Below are positions 33,161 to 42,924 of a stretch of DNA of 64,000 bases, piece after piece; positions within the stretch are counted from its first letter, which is position 1; each line of letters starts with the position of its first letter. The position numbers and the translations under genes are program-made. The DNA is taken from NCBI GenBank assembly GCA_004078665.1, contig SCFO01000005.1:62001-126000 (forward strand). The letters run 5' to 3'. A model generated the notes under the pieces. That model worked only from the letters and a program-made list of their open reading frames with translations. It was not told the origin of the DNA and searched no databases. The DNA comes from Halobacillus fulvus (GTDB lineage: Bacteria; Bacillota; Bacilli; Bacillales; Halobacillaceae).

Positions 33161-33718
33161 ATGAAAATCCTTACGATTTCAGGAAGTTCTAGAGAGAACG
33201 GTAACACGGATATTTTACTATCAAAAGTGACAGATAAGGTGGACAACACTCACATCAGACTAAGCGATTACAAAGTCAATCCTATTGTAGATCAAAGGCA
33301 TACTGGAGAAGGATTTACCCGTGTAGAGGACGATTATGAGAAGCTATTACAGCAATTCCTCGAGCATGATTGCATTGTTTTTGTTACACCGATCTACTGG
33401 TTTGGAATGTCCGGGCATATGAAATTGTTTTTTGATCGCTGGTCCCAGTATATGCGCGATGATCGTTTCTCCTTTAAAGAAAAAGTGAAGGAAAAACAGG
33501 CCTATGTCATCATTACCGGAGGAAGCAACCCTAAAATAACTGGTTTACCCCTCATCCAGCAATTCGGTCACATTTTCGATTTTGTCGGAATGAATTTTAC
33601 CGATTATCTGATTGGTGACGCTGTAAGACCAGGAGATATATTGAATGACTTTCACGCTTTACAAAAGGCAAACGACTGGAATTCACATTTCTTGCATAAA
33701 CAAAATAAGCGGCTATGA
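33161..33718 (+). CDS. NAD(P)H-dependent FMN reductase/flavodoxin-fold protein
   Basis: 185 residues. The FMN phosphate loop GSSRENGNTD is at residues 8-17, PIYWFGMSGHMKLFFDRW forms the flavin/dimer region, and GGSNPKITG follows. The enzyme probably reduces quinones or supplies reduced flavin. It is divergent from a LysR gene. It could serve the HpaB-like monooxygenase 2 kb away, which is speculation. Confidence 0.88.
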   Translation: MKILTISGSSRENGNTDILLSKVTDKVDNTHIRLSDYKVNPIVDQRHTGEGFTRVEDDYEKLLQQFLEHDCIVFVTPIYWFGMSGHMKLFFDRWSQYMRDDRFSFKEKVKEKQAYVIITGGSNPKITGLPLIQQFGHIFDFVGMNFTDYLIGDAVRPGDILNDFHALQKANDWNSHFLHKQNKRL

Positions 33719-33735
33719 TAAAAAGCCGCTTATTC
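33702..33735. terminator. Bidirectional terminator
   Basis: AATAAGCGGCT pairs with AGCCGCTTATT; it overlaps the last codons of the reductase and of the convergent phosphatase. Confidence 0.8.
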
Positions 33736-34302
33736 TGGAAGGTGGTCGACACAATTGAGCAGAAGGCACTCCCACTTCCCCTCCCTCCATTCCACTTCCG
33801 TCACGGCTGTATTTTTTATATGCTGCTGAAACTCATCCTGGCCTGTCAGCTCCTGGAGCATGTGGCTGATGAGCGCTCCGTGACTTACAATCAGTACATT
33901 TTCACCTGGATGATTTTGCTTCAAGTCATGGAGGAATCGGATGGCCCGCTCCCGAACAAGTTCCGGCTTCTCTATCCCGACATCGAGAGACCTCCAGTCA
34001 GGACCCCATTTCTCAATTCTTTCTTCCTCGGTCGTCCCTTCAATCTGTCCCCCGTTCACCTCTTGGAGGCGTTCGTCTTCAATAATCGCTCCGCCGATCT
34101 TATCCGCAATAATCTCCGCTGTATCCTTTGCTCTCTGCAATGGACTCGAGTAAATCACATTCCAATTTTGTTTGGAAAGCCTACTTGCCAGTAAGCTCGC
34201 TTCCTTTCTGCCGTCTTGATCAAGAGGGATATTTGACGTCCCTTGCGCCCTTTTCTCTTTATTCCAATGAGTGCTCCCATGCCGGACAATGGTTAGTTTC
34301 AT
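33730..34302 (-). CDS. Histidine phosphatase-family protein
   Basis: 190 residues with the RHG motif (TIVRHGSTHWN, residues 4-14; H8 is the phosphate-accepting histidine), YSSPLQRAKDTAEI with the second arginine, the acid residue in RLQEVNGGQIEG and VLIVSHGALI with the second histidine. Possible substrates include phosphoglycerate-like or nucleotide-derived phosphates; not resolved from sequence. Confidence 0.9.
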   Translation of the reverse strand: MKLTIVRHGSTHWNKEKRAQGTSNIPLDQDGRKEASLLASRLSKQNWNVIYSSPLQRAKDTAEIIADKIGGAIIEDERLQEVNGGQIEGTTEEERIEKWGPDWRSLDVGIEKPELVRERAIRFLHDLKQNHPGENVLIVSHGALISHMLQELTGQDEFQQHIKNTAVTEVEWREGKWECLLLNCVDHLPE

Positions 34303-34352
34303 TGAGTTCGCTCCCTTTTCTTCATTTGATATAGAAGTGCAGTGCTCAGACA

Positions 34353-34384
34353 GAAAAAAGGACCGCTGTTAACGGTCCTTTTTG
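34353..34384 (-). terminator. Terminator of ilvD
   Basis: AAAAAGGACCG-N7-CGGTCCTTTTT directly after the ilvD stop. Confidence 0.88.
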
Positions 34385-34386
34385 CT

Positions 34387-36084
34387 TTAATCTAAATCGA
34401 GGTCAGTTACGGCCCCTTTTGCTGAGGAAGAGACAAGGCGGGCATACTTAGCCAGCACGCCTGTTTTGTGCTTAGGCTCTGGACGCGTCCAGTTCCTGCG
34501 GCGTTCTTCTAGTTCCTCTTCTGTCACATCAAAATTGATTTGCTGGGTTTCACTATCAATCGTAATCATATCACCGTTTTCAAGAAGTCCAATCGGCCCT
34601 CCAACAACGGCTTCTGGAGCAACGTGACCGATAACGAACCCGTGGGATCCACCTGAAAAACGCCCATCTGTAATGAGAGCAACTTTTCCGTTCAATCCTT
34701 TTCCGACGATCATTGCTGTAATCGACAGCATCTCTGGCATACCAGGTCCGCCCTTAGGTCCTACATTACGGATGACGACGACATCGCCCTCTTTCACTTC
34801 ATCATTGACGATCGCTTCTGTCGTTTCCGCTTCACTGTTAAATACACGAGCAGGCCCTTCAAAACGGCTGATCTTCTGACCGGACATTTTGGCAACAGCG
34901 CCCTCTGGTGCGAGGTTCCCCTTCATGACAACGAGTGGTCCTTTCGGTTTGATCGGCTGGTCAAATGGAACAATGACCTTTTGTCCTTCCTTCAGCCCAG
35001 GAGCCTCTGCCAAGTTTTCAGCGACGGTTTTCCCAGTGACCGTCAGGCAATCTCCGTGCAGAAGTCCTTCTTCAAGAAGAAGCTTCATGACAGCCGGAAC
35101 TCCACCGCTTTCGTAAAGATCCTGCATGACATACTTTCCACTTGGTTTCATATCCGCAATGTGCGGCACATTTTGACGAACGCGTTCGAAGTCATCTAAA
35201 GACAGATCGACCCCTGCCGAATGCGCCATCGCGAGAAGGTGAAGGAAAGCATTCGTGGAACCACCGAGAGCCATCACAACGGTGATCGCGTTCTCAAACG
35301 CTTCTTTTGTCATGATGTCCCGTGGATAAATATCTTTTTCAAGCAAATTAACGACCATTTCCCCGGCTTGCTTACACTCTTGTTCTTTGTAATCTGCAAT
35401 CGCAGGTGTCGAAGAAGATCCAGGTATACTCATTCCCAACGCTTCTACAGCAGATGCCATCGTGTTCGCTGTGTACATGCCTCCACAAGCTCCTGCTCCC
35501 GGGCAAGCACTACACTCTACTCTGTGTAATTGTTCATCGTCGATTTTCCCTTCGTGATACTGACCGACGGCTTCAAAGGAAGACACGATATCGATATCTT
35601 CTCCGTCTAATTTGCCCGGCTGGATCGTTCCGCCATAAACATAAACGGATGGAATATTCATGCGCCCGATGGAAATGAGACAGCCTGGTGTCGTTTTATC
35701 GCATCCACCAATCGCCACAATTCCGTCCAAACGCTCTGCATTTGTCACGGTTTCGATGGAATCGGCAATGACTTCACGGCTCGGAAGGGAATAAAACATA
35801 CCTTCGTGACCCATGGCAATCCCGTCAGCTACCGTAATTGTATTGAAAATCATCGGAGCGCCGCCACTTTCTCTTGCCCCGTCTTTAGCTTCACGTGCCA
35901 ATCGGTCAATATGTACGTTACAAGGAGTCACTTCACTCCATGTACTAGCAATACCGATCATCGGCTTTTTAAAATCTTCATCTGTAAAGCCCACGGCACG
36001 TAGCATCGACCGGTTCGGTACACGGTTGACCCCTTCGCTGATGACTTTACTTTTAATTCTCAAGTCTTTTTTTGTCTTATCCAT
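34387..36084 (-). CDS. ilvD: Dihydroxy-acid dehydratase
   Basis: IlvD makes the 2-keto acid precursors of valine, leucine and isoleucine. The 565-residue enzyme has the iron-sulfur cysteines in [11 protein letters not shown] and in [21 protein letters not shown], and the active-site [14 protein letters not shown]. The start at 36082-36084 ([10 protein letters not shown]) has GAGGTGG upstream; the longer frame to 36201 covers the promoter. It stands alone rather than within an ilv-leu operon. Confidence 0.96.
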   Translation of the reverse strand: MDKTKKDLRIKSKVISEGVNRVPNRSMLRAVGFTDEDFKKPMIGIASTWSEVTPCNVHIDRLAREAKDGARESGGAPMIFNTITVADGIAMGHEGMFYSLPSREVIADSIETVTNAERLDGIVAIGGCDKTTPGCLISIGRMNIPSVYVYGGTIQPGKLDGEDIDIVSSFEAVGQYHEGKIDDEQLHRVECSACPGAGACGGMYTANTMASAVEALGMSIPGSSSTPAIADYKEQECKQAGEMVVNLLEKDIYPRDIMTKEAFENAITVVMALGGSTNAFLHLLAMAHSAGVDLSLDDFERVRQNVPHIADMKPSGKYVMQDLYESGGVPAVMKLLLEEGLLHGDCLTVTGKTVAENLAEAPGLKEGQKVIVPFDQPIKPKGPLVVMKGNLAPEGAVAKMSGQKISRFEGPARVFNSEAETTEAIVNDEVKEGDVVVIRNVGPKGGPGMPEMLSITAMIVGKGLNGKVALITDGRFSGGSHGFVIGHVAPEAVVGGPIGLLENGDMITIDSETQQINFDVTEEELEERRRNWTRPEPKHKTGVLAKYARLVSSSAKGAVTDLDLD

Positions 36085-36151
36085 CTTTTCCACCTCTTCG
36101 TTTGTTGATGTCTGTATATGTCGAATGAAAGAATAGGAGTAGCTTAACATG

Positions 36152-36180
36152 ATGATACTAACTAGGCTATCGCTTGGCAA
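36152..36180 (-). promoter_or_regulatory. ilvD promoter
   Basis: Reverse strand TTGCCA (36175-36180), 17-base spacer, TATCAT (36152-36157). Confidence 0.65.
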
Positions 36181-36182
36181 CC

Positions 36183-36197
36183 TATTTTCTGAAAATA
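36183..36197. promoter_or_regulatory. CodY box upstream of ilvD
   Basis: TATTTTCTGAAAATA matches AATTTTCWGAAAATT at 13 of 15 positions and abuts the -35 of ilvD. CodY would repress ilvD when branched-chain amino acids and GTP are high. Confidence 0.8.
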
Positions 36198-36281
36198 TCA
36201 AAATTTCATTAAATTAAAGCGTTTTCACAATTAAGGTTCTTGTTCATCCATTTAATTGAAATCGATATTTATCATATGCTA

Positions 36282-36316
36282 CAAAAAAAAGAGAACCTAA
36301 AAAAGGTCCTCTTTCA
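36282..36316 (-). terminator. Terminator after the DUF1540 gene
   Basis: AAAGAGGACCT-N6-AGGTTCTCTTT with a T8 run on the reverse strand. Confidence 0.78.
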
Positions 36317-36332
36317 GAACATAAATGAAACA

Positions 36333-36485
36333 TCAGGCAGGTTCGAATGTTTTACAATCCGTTTCCTGGCTGTTGGCTGCTCGCTCTCCTTTGTGACTGA
36401 CGACAAAAATCTCATCAGCGCCACAAATCCGTCCATCCTCGTTGTAAACACAGTTACGGACTTCACACAAGACATCTTTCGCCAA
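36333..36485 (-). CDS. DUF1540 cysteine-rich small protein
   Basis: 50 residues beginning MAKDVLCEVRNCVYN (TTG start at 36483-36485 after GGGAGG), with CGADEIFVV and TDCKTFEPA. The C-x5-C...C...C layout is that of DUF1540, a probable metal-binding mini-protein family of Firmicutes, sometimes spore-associated. Function unknown. Confidence 0.8.
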   Translation of the reverse strand: MAKDVLCEVRNCVYNEDGRICGADEIFVVSHKGERAANSQETDCKTFEPA

Positions 36486-36717
36486 CCTCAAACACCTCCC
36501 TGTACGAATAGCTTTTGCTACATTTTTAAGGTTATACATTTACAAAATCATTTCATACTCAAGAAACCGTCAGATCTGTGATAAAATAGAAATCGTATGT
36601 TTATCGTTTCACTCTTGTACAGAGATGGGCATACACTGTCTATAGAATGCAGAACGACATGGCTGCCTACAACCGGAAGCCTTACTTATAAGAAATCAAT
36701 AAATAGGATTGGTGTTT

Positions 36718-37638
36718 ATGAATAATAAGAAGATTTACCATAAACTGTTGAACGTTGTGAAGGAAGAAAACATTAGAGTGGATGAAATGCTTAAAGATCA
36801 CCTCTATACGAAGCTTGGAGGAAAAGCAGACTTCTTCATTACCCCTACGACTTTTGAAGAAATTCAAGGTGTTGTCAAATTAGCGAATGAGGAAGATATT
36901 GCGTTTACATTGTTAGGGAATGGATCGAATTTGATCATCAAGGATGGTGGGATTCGTGGCATCGTCATAAACCTGAAGTATTTGAACGACATATCCTCTG
37001 ACGGCGATACGCTCGTGGCTCAAAGCGGAGCACGGATCATCGATGCTTCCCGTCACGCCCTTGAAAAGAATTTATCAGGTCTTGAGTTTGCGTGCGGGAT
37101 TCCGGGTACAGTCGGAGGAGCGCTTTATATGAACGCCGGAGCATACGGTGGAGAAATTAAAGACGTGCTCGATTATGCTTATGTCGTCGACAAGCACGGA
37201 AACCTTGTGAAGCGTCTCGCTTCTGAACTGGACCTCGATTACCGTACGAGTAACATTCCAGACAATGGTGATATCGTCGTGGAAGCAACATTCAAACTAG
37301 CTCCAGGGAAATACGAGGACATCAAAGCTATTATGGATGATTTAACTTTTAAGCGTGAGTCGAAGCAGCCGCTTGAATACCCATCATGCGGTAGTGTCTT
37401 CAAACGTCCGCCTGGTTATTTCGCCGGTAAATTAATACAAGACAGTGAGCTTCAAGGCACAAATTTCGGTGGTGCTGAAGTTTCAACAAAACATGCAGGA
37501 TTTATTGTCAATAAAAATAACGCTTCTACTTCCGACTACATCTCCTTGATTGAACACGTTCAAAGAACGGTTAAAGAGAAGTTCGGGGTCGATCTCGAAC
37601 GAGAAGTGCGGATCATCGGAGAAGACAAAGAATTGTAA
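36718..37638 (+). CDS. murB: UDP-N-acetylenolpyruvoylglucosamine reductase
   Basis: MurB reduces the enolpyruvyl group to form UDP-MurNAc in peptidoglycan synthesis. The 306-residue protein is the short (type II) form: [16 protein letters not shown], the FAD site [38 protein letters not shown] and the catalytic serine in [11 protein letters not shown]. The ATG at 36718 is nine bases after AGGA; GTG or TTG codons two and three codons earlier are less likely. Single-gene unit with its own terminator. Confidence 0.95.
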   Translation: MNNKKIYHKLLNVVKEENIRVDEMLKDHLYTKLGGKADFFITPTTFEEIQGVVKLANEEDIAFTLLGNGSNLIIKDGGIRGIVINLKYLNDISSDGDTLVAQSGARIIDASRHALEKNLSGLEFACGIPGTVGGALYMNAGAYGGEIKDVLDYAYVVDKHGNLVKRLASELDLDYRTSNIPDNGDIVVEATFKLAPGKYEDIKAIMDDLTFKRESKQPLEYPSCGSVFKRPPGYFAGKLIQDSELQGTNFGGAEVSTKHAGFIVNKNNASTSDYISLIEHVQRTVKEKFGVDLEREVRIIGEDKEL

Positions 37639-37663
37639 AACCCAGCTTAGGCTGGGTTTTTTA
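37636..37663 (+). terminator. Terminator of murB
   Basis: AAAACCCAGC-TTAG-GCTGGGTTTTTT overlapping the stop. Confidence 0.9.
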
Positions 37664-37865
37664 TTTCACTAAAAACGACATATTACACCCATTCATTACT
37701 TTTTTAGACAATATTTTCAAAAAATACGCAATTTTCATAAAAGTTACGGTAATATAGTTTCATAAATAAACCCATCCTTTTGAACTATACTCAGCCCGTT
37801 TTTTATTTTCAAGTATTCTGTTACCCTGTCTACTTTTTCAATATGCTAAAAGGGGAAGTGAATGT

Positions 37866-40811
37866 ATGCGAAGCAATAAACCGGTATTGAAGCAATGGTT
37901 TACTCGTGAAGACCGCTCGGAACTGAAGAACCAAATCCTGCAGATGTATGCCACTTCATTCAATCAGTCCAAAGAAATGGTTTATATAATCGATCAGAAT
38001 CAGTCCACCGTCTACTTTAATCAGAATTTTAATCACCTGCTAGGGTATAAAACCAGTAAATCAGGACAGCTCTACCGCTTTATTGATGACTTAGCTTACC
38101 CCGATATCCAATCCTGTGTGCAACAGTCACTTGATGGCATTCAATGTCAGACCGTACTCAAAATCAAGTCCAAGCAGAAAACGATGCTTACCTTCCAATT
38201 CACCTTTACTCCCATTCATTTGCAAACCGAAATCATCGGGACCTACCTCACCATTCAGGAGATGGATGTTCAGGCGATGATGAAAAATTTACTGAGTATA
38301 AAAGAGCCTCATTCTGCTAATTCGATCATTCACCTCGGATATTTCGAATGCGATTATTCTACAGGTCTTTTTAATGAGGCAAAGGATTTGTATGGTCTAT
38401 TTCCTGATACTAAGATCGAAAGACGCTCTTTTACGATCAACGATCTTTACAATGTCATTCACGAAAACGATTACGATTACTTCATTAAAACGATGTACCA
38501 TTCTGTGGCAAAGAGGGAAATCACCGACTGCGAATTCCGTATTGTGCTTCAAGACAATCACCTTTACTATATTCGTGGGCTTTGGCAGGCTGTAGAGTTT
38601 AATGGAAAGATAAAGCTTGTCGGCATAGTGGAGAACAAAACATCCCAAATGGAAAGTCAAAATCAGCACGATTTGGAATCCGAGCATATCAAATATGTTT
38701 ACGATCATCTAGGGGGCGTGATTTGGACATTGGATTGTAAGGAAAAAAAGTTCTCTTTCGTTTCAAGCGGTACCGAAAAGCTTTGTGGCCTTTCGAACAA
38801 GGTCTTTCTTAACGATTCTCAATTATGGTTCGATATTGTGCATCCAGAGGAAAAGGAGTACGTCTATAAGAAACAGCAGGAAGTGACGGAAGGGCATACT
38901 GTTTCATATCAATGTCGCATTCGACACGTAGACGGTTATTACACATGGGTAGAAGTCCAAGCTTTCCCTAGATATGATTTCAAAGGTGAACTCTATCAAC
39001 TTTTTGGGTTTGTTCAGGATATTACCGAAACTAAAGGTATAGAGTCTATCAAAGAATACAATGCCAACCATGACAACCTGACAGGCTTATATAACCGCGC
39101 TCACTTTTACAGAACCCTTCATCAATGGACGACAGACCAAAAACCGTTCGCTCTTCTTTATGTTGACTTTAAACGATTTCAACAGATTTACGAAACATTG
39201 GGGTTTCAAATAAGCGATGATATTTTAAAGCAACTGTCCGGAAAGATTGGAGATATTATCGGGGATAGTATCTATTGCGCTAGAATAAGCGGTGGTTCCT
39301 TCGCCATCCTACTAAAAGACGAAACGGAAAGGAATGTTTACGATTTTACTGAAGAACTTCTCACACGAATGGACGGATATGTACACGTAAACGAGTTTGA
39401 AATTCGTATGGAGTTGAGTGCAGGAATCAGCTTTTATCCCAATGATACGGAGTCGCCAGATCGATTGATTCAGCTGGCGAACCTGGCCATGCAACGAGCA
39501 AAAGAACAGGATCATAGCAGCTATCAGGTCTATTACAAGACAAATGATCTGATTGCTCATAAACGATATGAATTAGAAAAAGACTTAAGAAACGCGGTCG
39601 AGAATCACGAACTCACTTTATACTATCAGCCGAGAGTCCGCCCTGCCGACCATGCCATTGTCGGATTGGAAGCACTGATTCGCTGGGAGCATCCGACATG
39701 GGGCGTTGTAAATCCGAACGAGTTTATCCCTCTTGCAGAAGAAAGCCATCTGATTCTGGACATTTCAGAATTTGTCCTTGAAGAAGCGTGCCGACAGCTC
39801 CATGAATGGAAGGGACTCGGGATTCCTTACCTGATAATTTCGGTCAACATCTCCCCACTTAGCTTTATAAAAAAGGGATTTATTGAGTATGTTCAGCAAT
39901 GTCTCAACAAATTTGACATAGACGGCAAGTGGCTGGAGATTGAAATTACAGAAACGACTTTAATCAAAAATGAAGAAACGACGATCCGCACATTAGAAAA
40001 GCTCAGGGAGATGGACATCCAAGTAGCGCTCGATGATTTTGGAACAGGGTATTCCTCTTTGAAGTATTTAACAAACTTTCCGATCGACACAATCAAGATT
40101 GATAAAAGTTTTATTGATCAAATCGGACGTCCTTCTGCTGATGAGGAACCGAACAAAGAGGAGCATCTCGTTGCAATGATTCTTTACCTAGCCAAAGGAC
40201 TCCAGATAAAAGTTGTGGCTGAGGGAGTGGAGACAAAACAGCAGTTGACGTTCATAGAACAAAAAGAGTGTCAAGAGGTACAAGGGTACTTATACTCCCC
40301 CCCTCTTCCTACTGAAAAACTGATGGGTCTTCTTAAAAGTCGCAAGATCCTACCGAAAGTTACGCGTACGAAGCCGAAGGAAGAACGTAGAAAATTTTAT
40401 CGATTTGAATTTGATCAGCCTCTCCATGCCCAAATGATGATTAAAGAGGTTAAAGGGAAGAAAATAGCTGCCGGGAGGACGAAGATCTTAATTAAAGATC
40501 TCAGCATCGGTGGCCTGAAGTTTGTTTCTTCGTTGAACATCCCGGTTCGTCCTGATGTGAAAATGGAATTTGAAGTAACGATCCTTGGAGAAACCTTTAG
40601 TATGGACGGGCAGATCTTGTGGAAGAACGAGATGAACTTCACTACCTACGACTATGGTGTTCAGTTTACCTTAGAAGACACCAAGCAGGATGTTCTTGCA
40701 GAAATGATCAACAAAATGTCCGTTTATAAACGAAATGGACTAACGATGCCTGATACACCGATCATTTATGAAAACCCACATTCTTATATCCATAAGCAAA
40801 TACATGCATAA
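37866..40811 (+). CDS. PAS-GGDEF-EAL-PilZ cyclic di-GMP phosphodiesterase
   Basis: 981 residues, no membrane spans. Three PAS-like regions (about 28-125, 145-260, 272-395; the last ends QDITETK), then a GGDEF domain (400-560) with DNLTGLYNRAHF but ISGGSFAIL in place of GGDEF, so cyclase activity is unlikely. The EAL domain (575-820) keeps every catalytic element: GLEALIRW, VNISPLSF, EIEITETT, LDDFGTGYSSL, IKIDKSFI, VAEGVET and VQGYLYSPPLP. A C-terminal PilZ domain has ERRKFYRFE (RxxxR) and DLSIGG, the cyclic di-GMP contacts. It probably hydrolyses cyclic di-GMP under PilZ feedback. A 200-base AT-rich spacer precedes it. Confidence 0.93.
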   Translation: MRSNKPVLKQWFTREDRSELKNQILQMYATSFNQSKEMVYIIDQNQSTVYFNQNFNHLLGYKTSKSGQLYRFIDDLAYPDIQSCVQQSLDGIQCQTVLKIKSKQKTMLTFQFTFTPIHLQTEIIGTYLTIQEMDVQAMMKNLLSIKEPHSANSIIHLGYFECDYSTGLFNEAKDLYGLFPDTKIERRSFTINDLYNVIHENDYDYFIKTMYHSVAKREITDCEFRIVLQDNHLYYIRGLWQAVEFNGKIKLVGIVENKTSQMESQNQHDLESEHIKYVYDHLGGVIWTLDCKEKKFSFVSSGTEKLCGLSNKVFLNDSQLWFDIVHPEEKEYVYKKQQEVTEGHTVSYQCRIRHVDGYYTWVEVQAFPRYDFKGELYQLFGFVQDITETKGIESIKEYNANHDNLTGLYNRAHFYRTLHQWTTDQKPFALLYVDFKRFQQIYETLGFQISDDILKQLSGKIGDIIGDSIYCARISGGSFAILLKDETERNVYDFTEELLTRMDGYVHVNEFEIRMELSAGISFYPNDTESPDRLIQLANLAMQRAKEQDHSSYQVYYKTNDLIAHKRYELEKDLRNAVENHELTLYYQPRVRPADHAIVGLEALIRWEHPTWGVVNPNEFIPLAEESHLILDISEFVLEEACRQLHEWKGLGIPYLIISVNISPLSFIKKGFIEYVQQCLNKFDIDGKWLEIEITETTLIKNEETTIRTLEKLREMDIQVALDDFGTGYSSLKYLTNFPIDTIKIDKSFIDQIGRPSADEEPNKEEHLVAMILYLAKGLQIKVVAEGVETKQQLTFIEQKECQEVQGYLYSPPLPTEKLMGLLKSRKILPKVTRTKPKEERRKFYRFEFDQPLHAQMMIKEVKGKKIAAGRTKILIKDLSIGGLKFVSSLNIPVRPDVKMEFEVTILGETFSMDGQILWKNEMNFTTYDYGVQFTLEDTKQDVLAEMINKMSVYKRNGLTMPDTPIIYENPHSYIHKQIHA

Positions 40812-40851
40812 GAGAACAGGCTGTCTTTCAACGACAGCCTGTTCTCTTAAA
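40811..40851. terminator. Bidirectional terminator
   Basis: AGAGAACAGGCTGTC pairs with GACAGCCTGTTCTCT between convergent genes. Confidence 0.9.
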
Positions 40852-41548
40852 ATTCAAGCTCTTCTTTATCTCTGAAAAACTTCCCGTTCGGTCCGTCTTC
40901 ATCCAGTTGAGCCAACCATAGAATTCCCTCCATTGCTTCTTCTGGCTCGCGTTTTGCTTTTTCTCCACCGAGGTCTGTTTTCACCCAACCGGGACTGACA
41001 GAGTTCACCTTCACGTTCTTCCTTCTCGTTGCTCCTGCGAACAGACGCGTCAAAGCATTCAATCCATACTTGGAAGCCTTATATGCCCCTGCCATCGGCG
41101 CATCCATCGCTGAGCTGACTCCCATTTCCGCTGCCAGATTGACAACACGGCCATAATTATTTTCGATCATAATCGGTACAAACGTATGCATCATGAAGTA
41201 TGGACCGAAATAGTTCACAAGCTGAACATCCTCGAACGTAACGGTATCGACATCTAGAATCGTTTTCTTCTTATCAGGGAAAATCCCAGCATTATTCACA
41301 AGTACATCCAGCTTTCCGTCCGCTTCTAAAATTTCATCTCTTATTTTATCAACTTTATCTGGTTGAGCTACATCGCAAAAAATGTAATGGACATCAAGAC
41401 CTTCATCCTGGAGTTTGGAAGCTGCTTCTTTCCCTTTCTGTTCATCTCGCGCACCAAGCCAGACTTTAAAGCCCTGCTGAGCTAACTGACGACACGCTTC
41501 AAACCCTAACCCTCTATTTCCGCCGGTAACCAGAGCGTTTTTTGTCAT
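40847..41548 (-). CDS. Short-chain dehydrogenase/reductase
   Basis: 233 residues: cofactor motif TGGNRGLG (residues 8-15), NNAGIF, and the catalytic Y-x3-K in AGAYKASKYGLN. The layout resembles carbonyl reductases of the SDR family (NADPH form suggested by RD after GA). Substrate unknown. Confidence 0.9.
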   Translation of the reverse strand: MTKNALVTGGNRGLGFEACRQLAQQGFKVWLGARDEQKGKEAASKLQDEGLDVHYIFCDVAQPDKVDKIRDEILEADGKLDVLVNNAGIFPDKKKTILDVDTVTFEDVQLVNYFGPYFMMHTFVPIMIENNYGRVVNLAAEMGVSSAMDAPMAGAYKASKYGLNALTRLFAGATRRKNVKVNSVSPGWVKTDLGGEKAKREPEEAMEGILWLAQLDEDGPNGKFFRDKEELEF

Positions 41549-41679
41549 TATTCTGCACCTTCTTTCTGAATTCTCTAAAGGTACTTATTCCCGTTTTCCA
41601 CTCTTGCATTCATTTGGATATGTTTTAATCTGTCTAGATAAAAAGGTAAAGATTTGCTATCAGGAAGTGTGGGAGAAAT

Positions 41680-41718
41680 AAAAATGGACAGCTCAGTATG
41701 ATGAGCTGTCCATTTATT
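41680..41718 (-). terminator. Terminator of the ypjP-like gene
   Basis: AAATGGACAGCTCA pairs with TGAGCTGTCCATTT, with T-rich sequence following on the reverse strand. Confidence 0.82.
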
Positions 41719-42312
41719 TTATGACATCCATTTTGGCGGCGTATTCTTTTCCCAGTAAACTTCCCCGATCGAATAGTGATTCAGGAAGTTATCGTCTTTC
41801 AGATGGTAGTGGAAATTGAACCAGTATCCCTCACCAGGACGCTTGTCCCTTCTCACGTGGAAACGGGCGATTTCTTCTCCTGTCTGATGATTCGTCAGGT
41901 TAAAAATCTTTTCCCCGTATCCGGGCCTTAGTTCTTCCTTGATTTCATAATAAGGCAAATTCTCTTCTTCCACTTGCTCAAGGATCGACTCCACAATCTC
42001 CTCTATTTTCGGAAGAATGTCTGCGGTCATATCCTGATCGACCTTTTCGATGATTCGAGGTCCCATTTTCGTCAGCGTCTGTTCTTTCGCCTGGTTGGTA
42101 ATCCGTTCGATATAGTCTTCTTGAGATTCAAAAACATCCTCAGTGACTTCTTCAGGGATTTCACTCTCAATCAGATTTTGATCGCTTTCATTTTGTGGCT
42201 CGACTTCTTTGTTTTCTGCTGCGTTTGTCGGAATATATGTAGGCGGTATATAGAGTCCTAACGTAAGGACAGATATGAGTACAACAAATATTTTTCTTGT
42301 CCAAAGTTTCAT
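41719..42312 (-). CDS. ypjP: YpjP-family secreted protein
   Basis: 197 residues beginning MKLWTRKIFVVLISVLTLGLYIPP, a signal or anchor sequence, then an acidic linker. The conserved C-terminal part reads GEKIFNLTNHQTGEEIARFHVRRD and GYWFNFHYHLKDDNF (shortened). This agrees with YpjP of Bacillus, whose function is unknown. An extracytoplasmic location fits the very acidic linker. Confidence 0.8.
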   Translation of the reverse strand: MKLWTRKIFVVLISVLTLGLYIPPTYIPTNAAENKEVEPQNESDQNLIESEIPEEVTEDVFESQEDYIERITNQAKEQTLTKMGPRIIEKVDQDMTADILPKIEEIVESILEQVEEENLPYYEIKEELRPGYGEKIFNLTNHQTGEEIARFHVRRDKRPGEGYWFNFHYHLKDDNFLNHYSIGEVYWEKNTPPKWMS

Positions 42313-42400
42313 GGCTCAAAGCTCCCTTTATGTGACCTTACCTTTATATTACCATTTTTTGTTCGTCTGTACATGTGTAAAAAGAAACAATTCCGTGACA

Positions 42401-42646
42401 TCAGTCGTTCGATAAAGGGGAGTGAATCTTAATTGGCATTCGATTCGGTTTAAGGATGGAATAAACTTTTTTACCGCTCTCGATCACAGGTCCATAGAGC
42501 TTGGCACCGCTGGAAGAAGCCATCTTCGCAAAAGCTTCTGCATCATCCACCATGATTTCTAAAGCTGCGTTTTTAGGTTGACCCTCTTCCCATTTACGTA
42601 CCGGCTCATCGTTTACCTTTGTGTAATGATAACCCAACAGTTTCAA
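42401..42646 (-). CDS. Small hypothetical protein, VOC/glyoxalase-like half domain
   Basis: 81 residues: MKLLGYHYTKVNDEP, then AALEIMVDDAEAFAKMASSSG and GPVIESGKKVYSILKPNRMPIKIH. The strand-helix-strand pattern with a conserved pocket-like end resembles one beta-alpha-beta3 module of the vicinal oxygen chelate fold. No clear metal ligands. A good ribosome binding site (AGGAGG) precedes it. Confidence 0.55.
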   Translation of the reverse strand: MKLLGYHYTKVNDEPVRKWEEGQPKNAALEIMVDDAEAFAKMASSSGAKLYGPVIESGKKVYSILKPNRMPIKIHSPLSND

Positions 42647-42844
42647 ATCCGTCGCCTCCTGTTATTTCTTCTTTTCAAAACTTGCTGTTTTAAAAAGTTA
42701 TTTTATACCAAAGCCAACTTAATTATTTGAAAATTCAATACTTTCATTAGTTTATCATTTCTTAAAACATTTTTGGGAATAAAAACGAAATCTGTGACGA
42801 ATGACCCGCTGTTTTCTATGAATTTCCACAAACATTGACAATAG

Positions 42845-42876
42845 TGGGACAGTTGGGGACGGTTCTCAGCGTCCCG
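42845..42876. repeat. REP-like GGGAC motif
   Basis: GTGGGACAGTTGGGGACGG followed by TTCTCAGCGTCCC gives GGGAC repeats and a GGGAC/GTCCC hairpin. The phrase is familiar from dispersed palindromic repeats of Firmicutes. It sits in the 273-base spacer 42647-42919, which otherwise shows only the tmRNA terminator. Confidence 0.4.
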
Positions 42877-42893
42877 CTTAATGAATTTTAGAC

Positions 42894-42924
42894 ATAAAAA
42901 AACCACCAATAGTATGTATTGGTG
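42894..42924 (-). terminator. tmRNA terminator
   Basis: CCACCAATAC...GTATTGGTGG-type hairpin (CCACCAATA/TATTGGTGG) followed by T7 on the reverse strand, reaching into the CCA end. Confidence 0.88.

Noticed and set aside
33715-34194. A 159-codon forward frame opposite the histidine phosphatase
   Set aside because: Antisense to a gene with clear catalytic motifs; typical shadow frame.
36085-36240. A T-box leader before ilvD
   Set aside because: No AGGGTGG-type T-box sequence or specifier stem; a promoter and CodY box explain the region.
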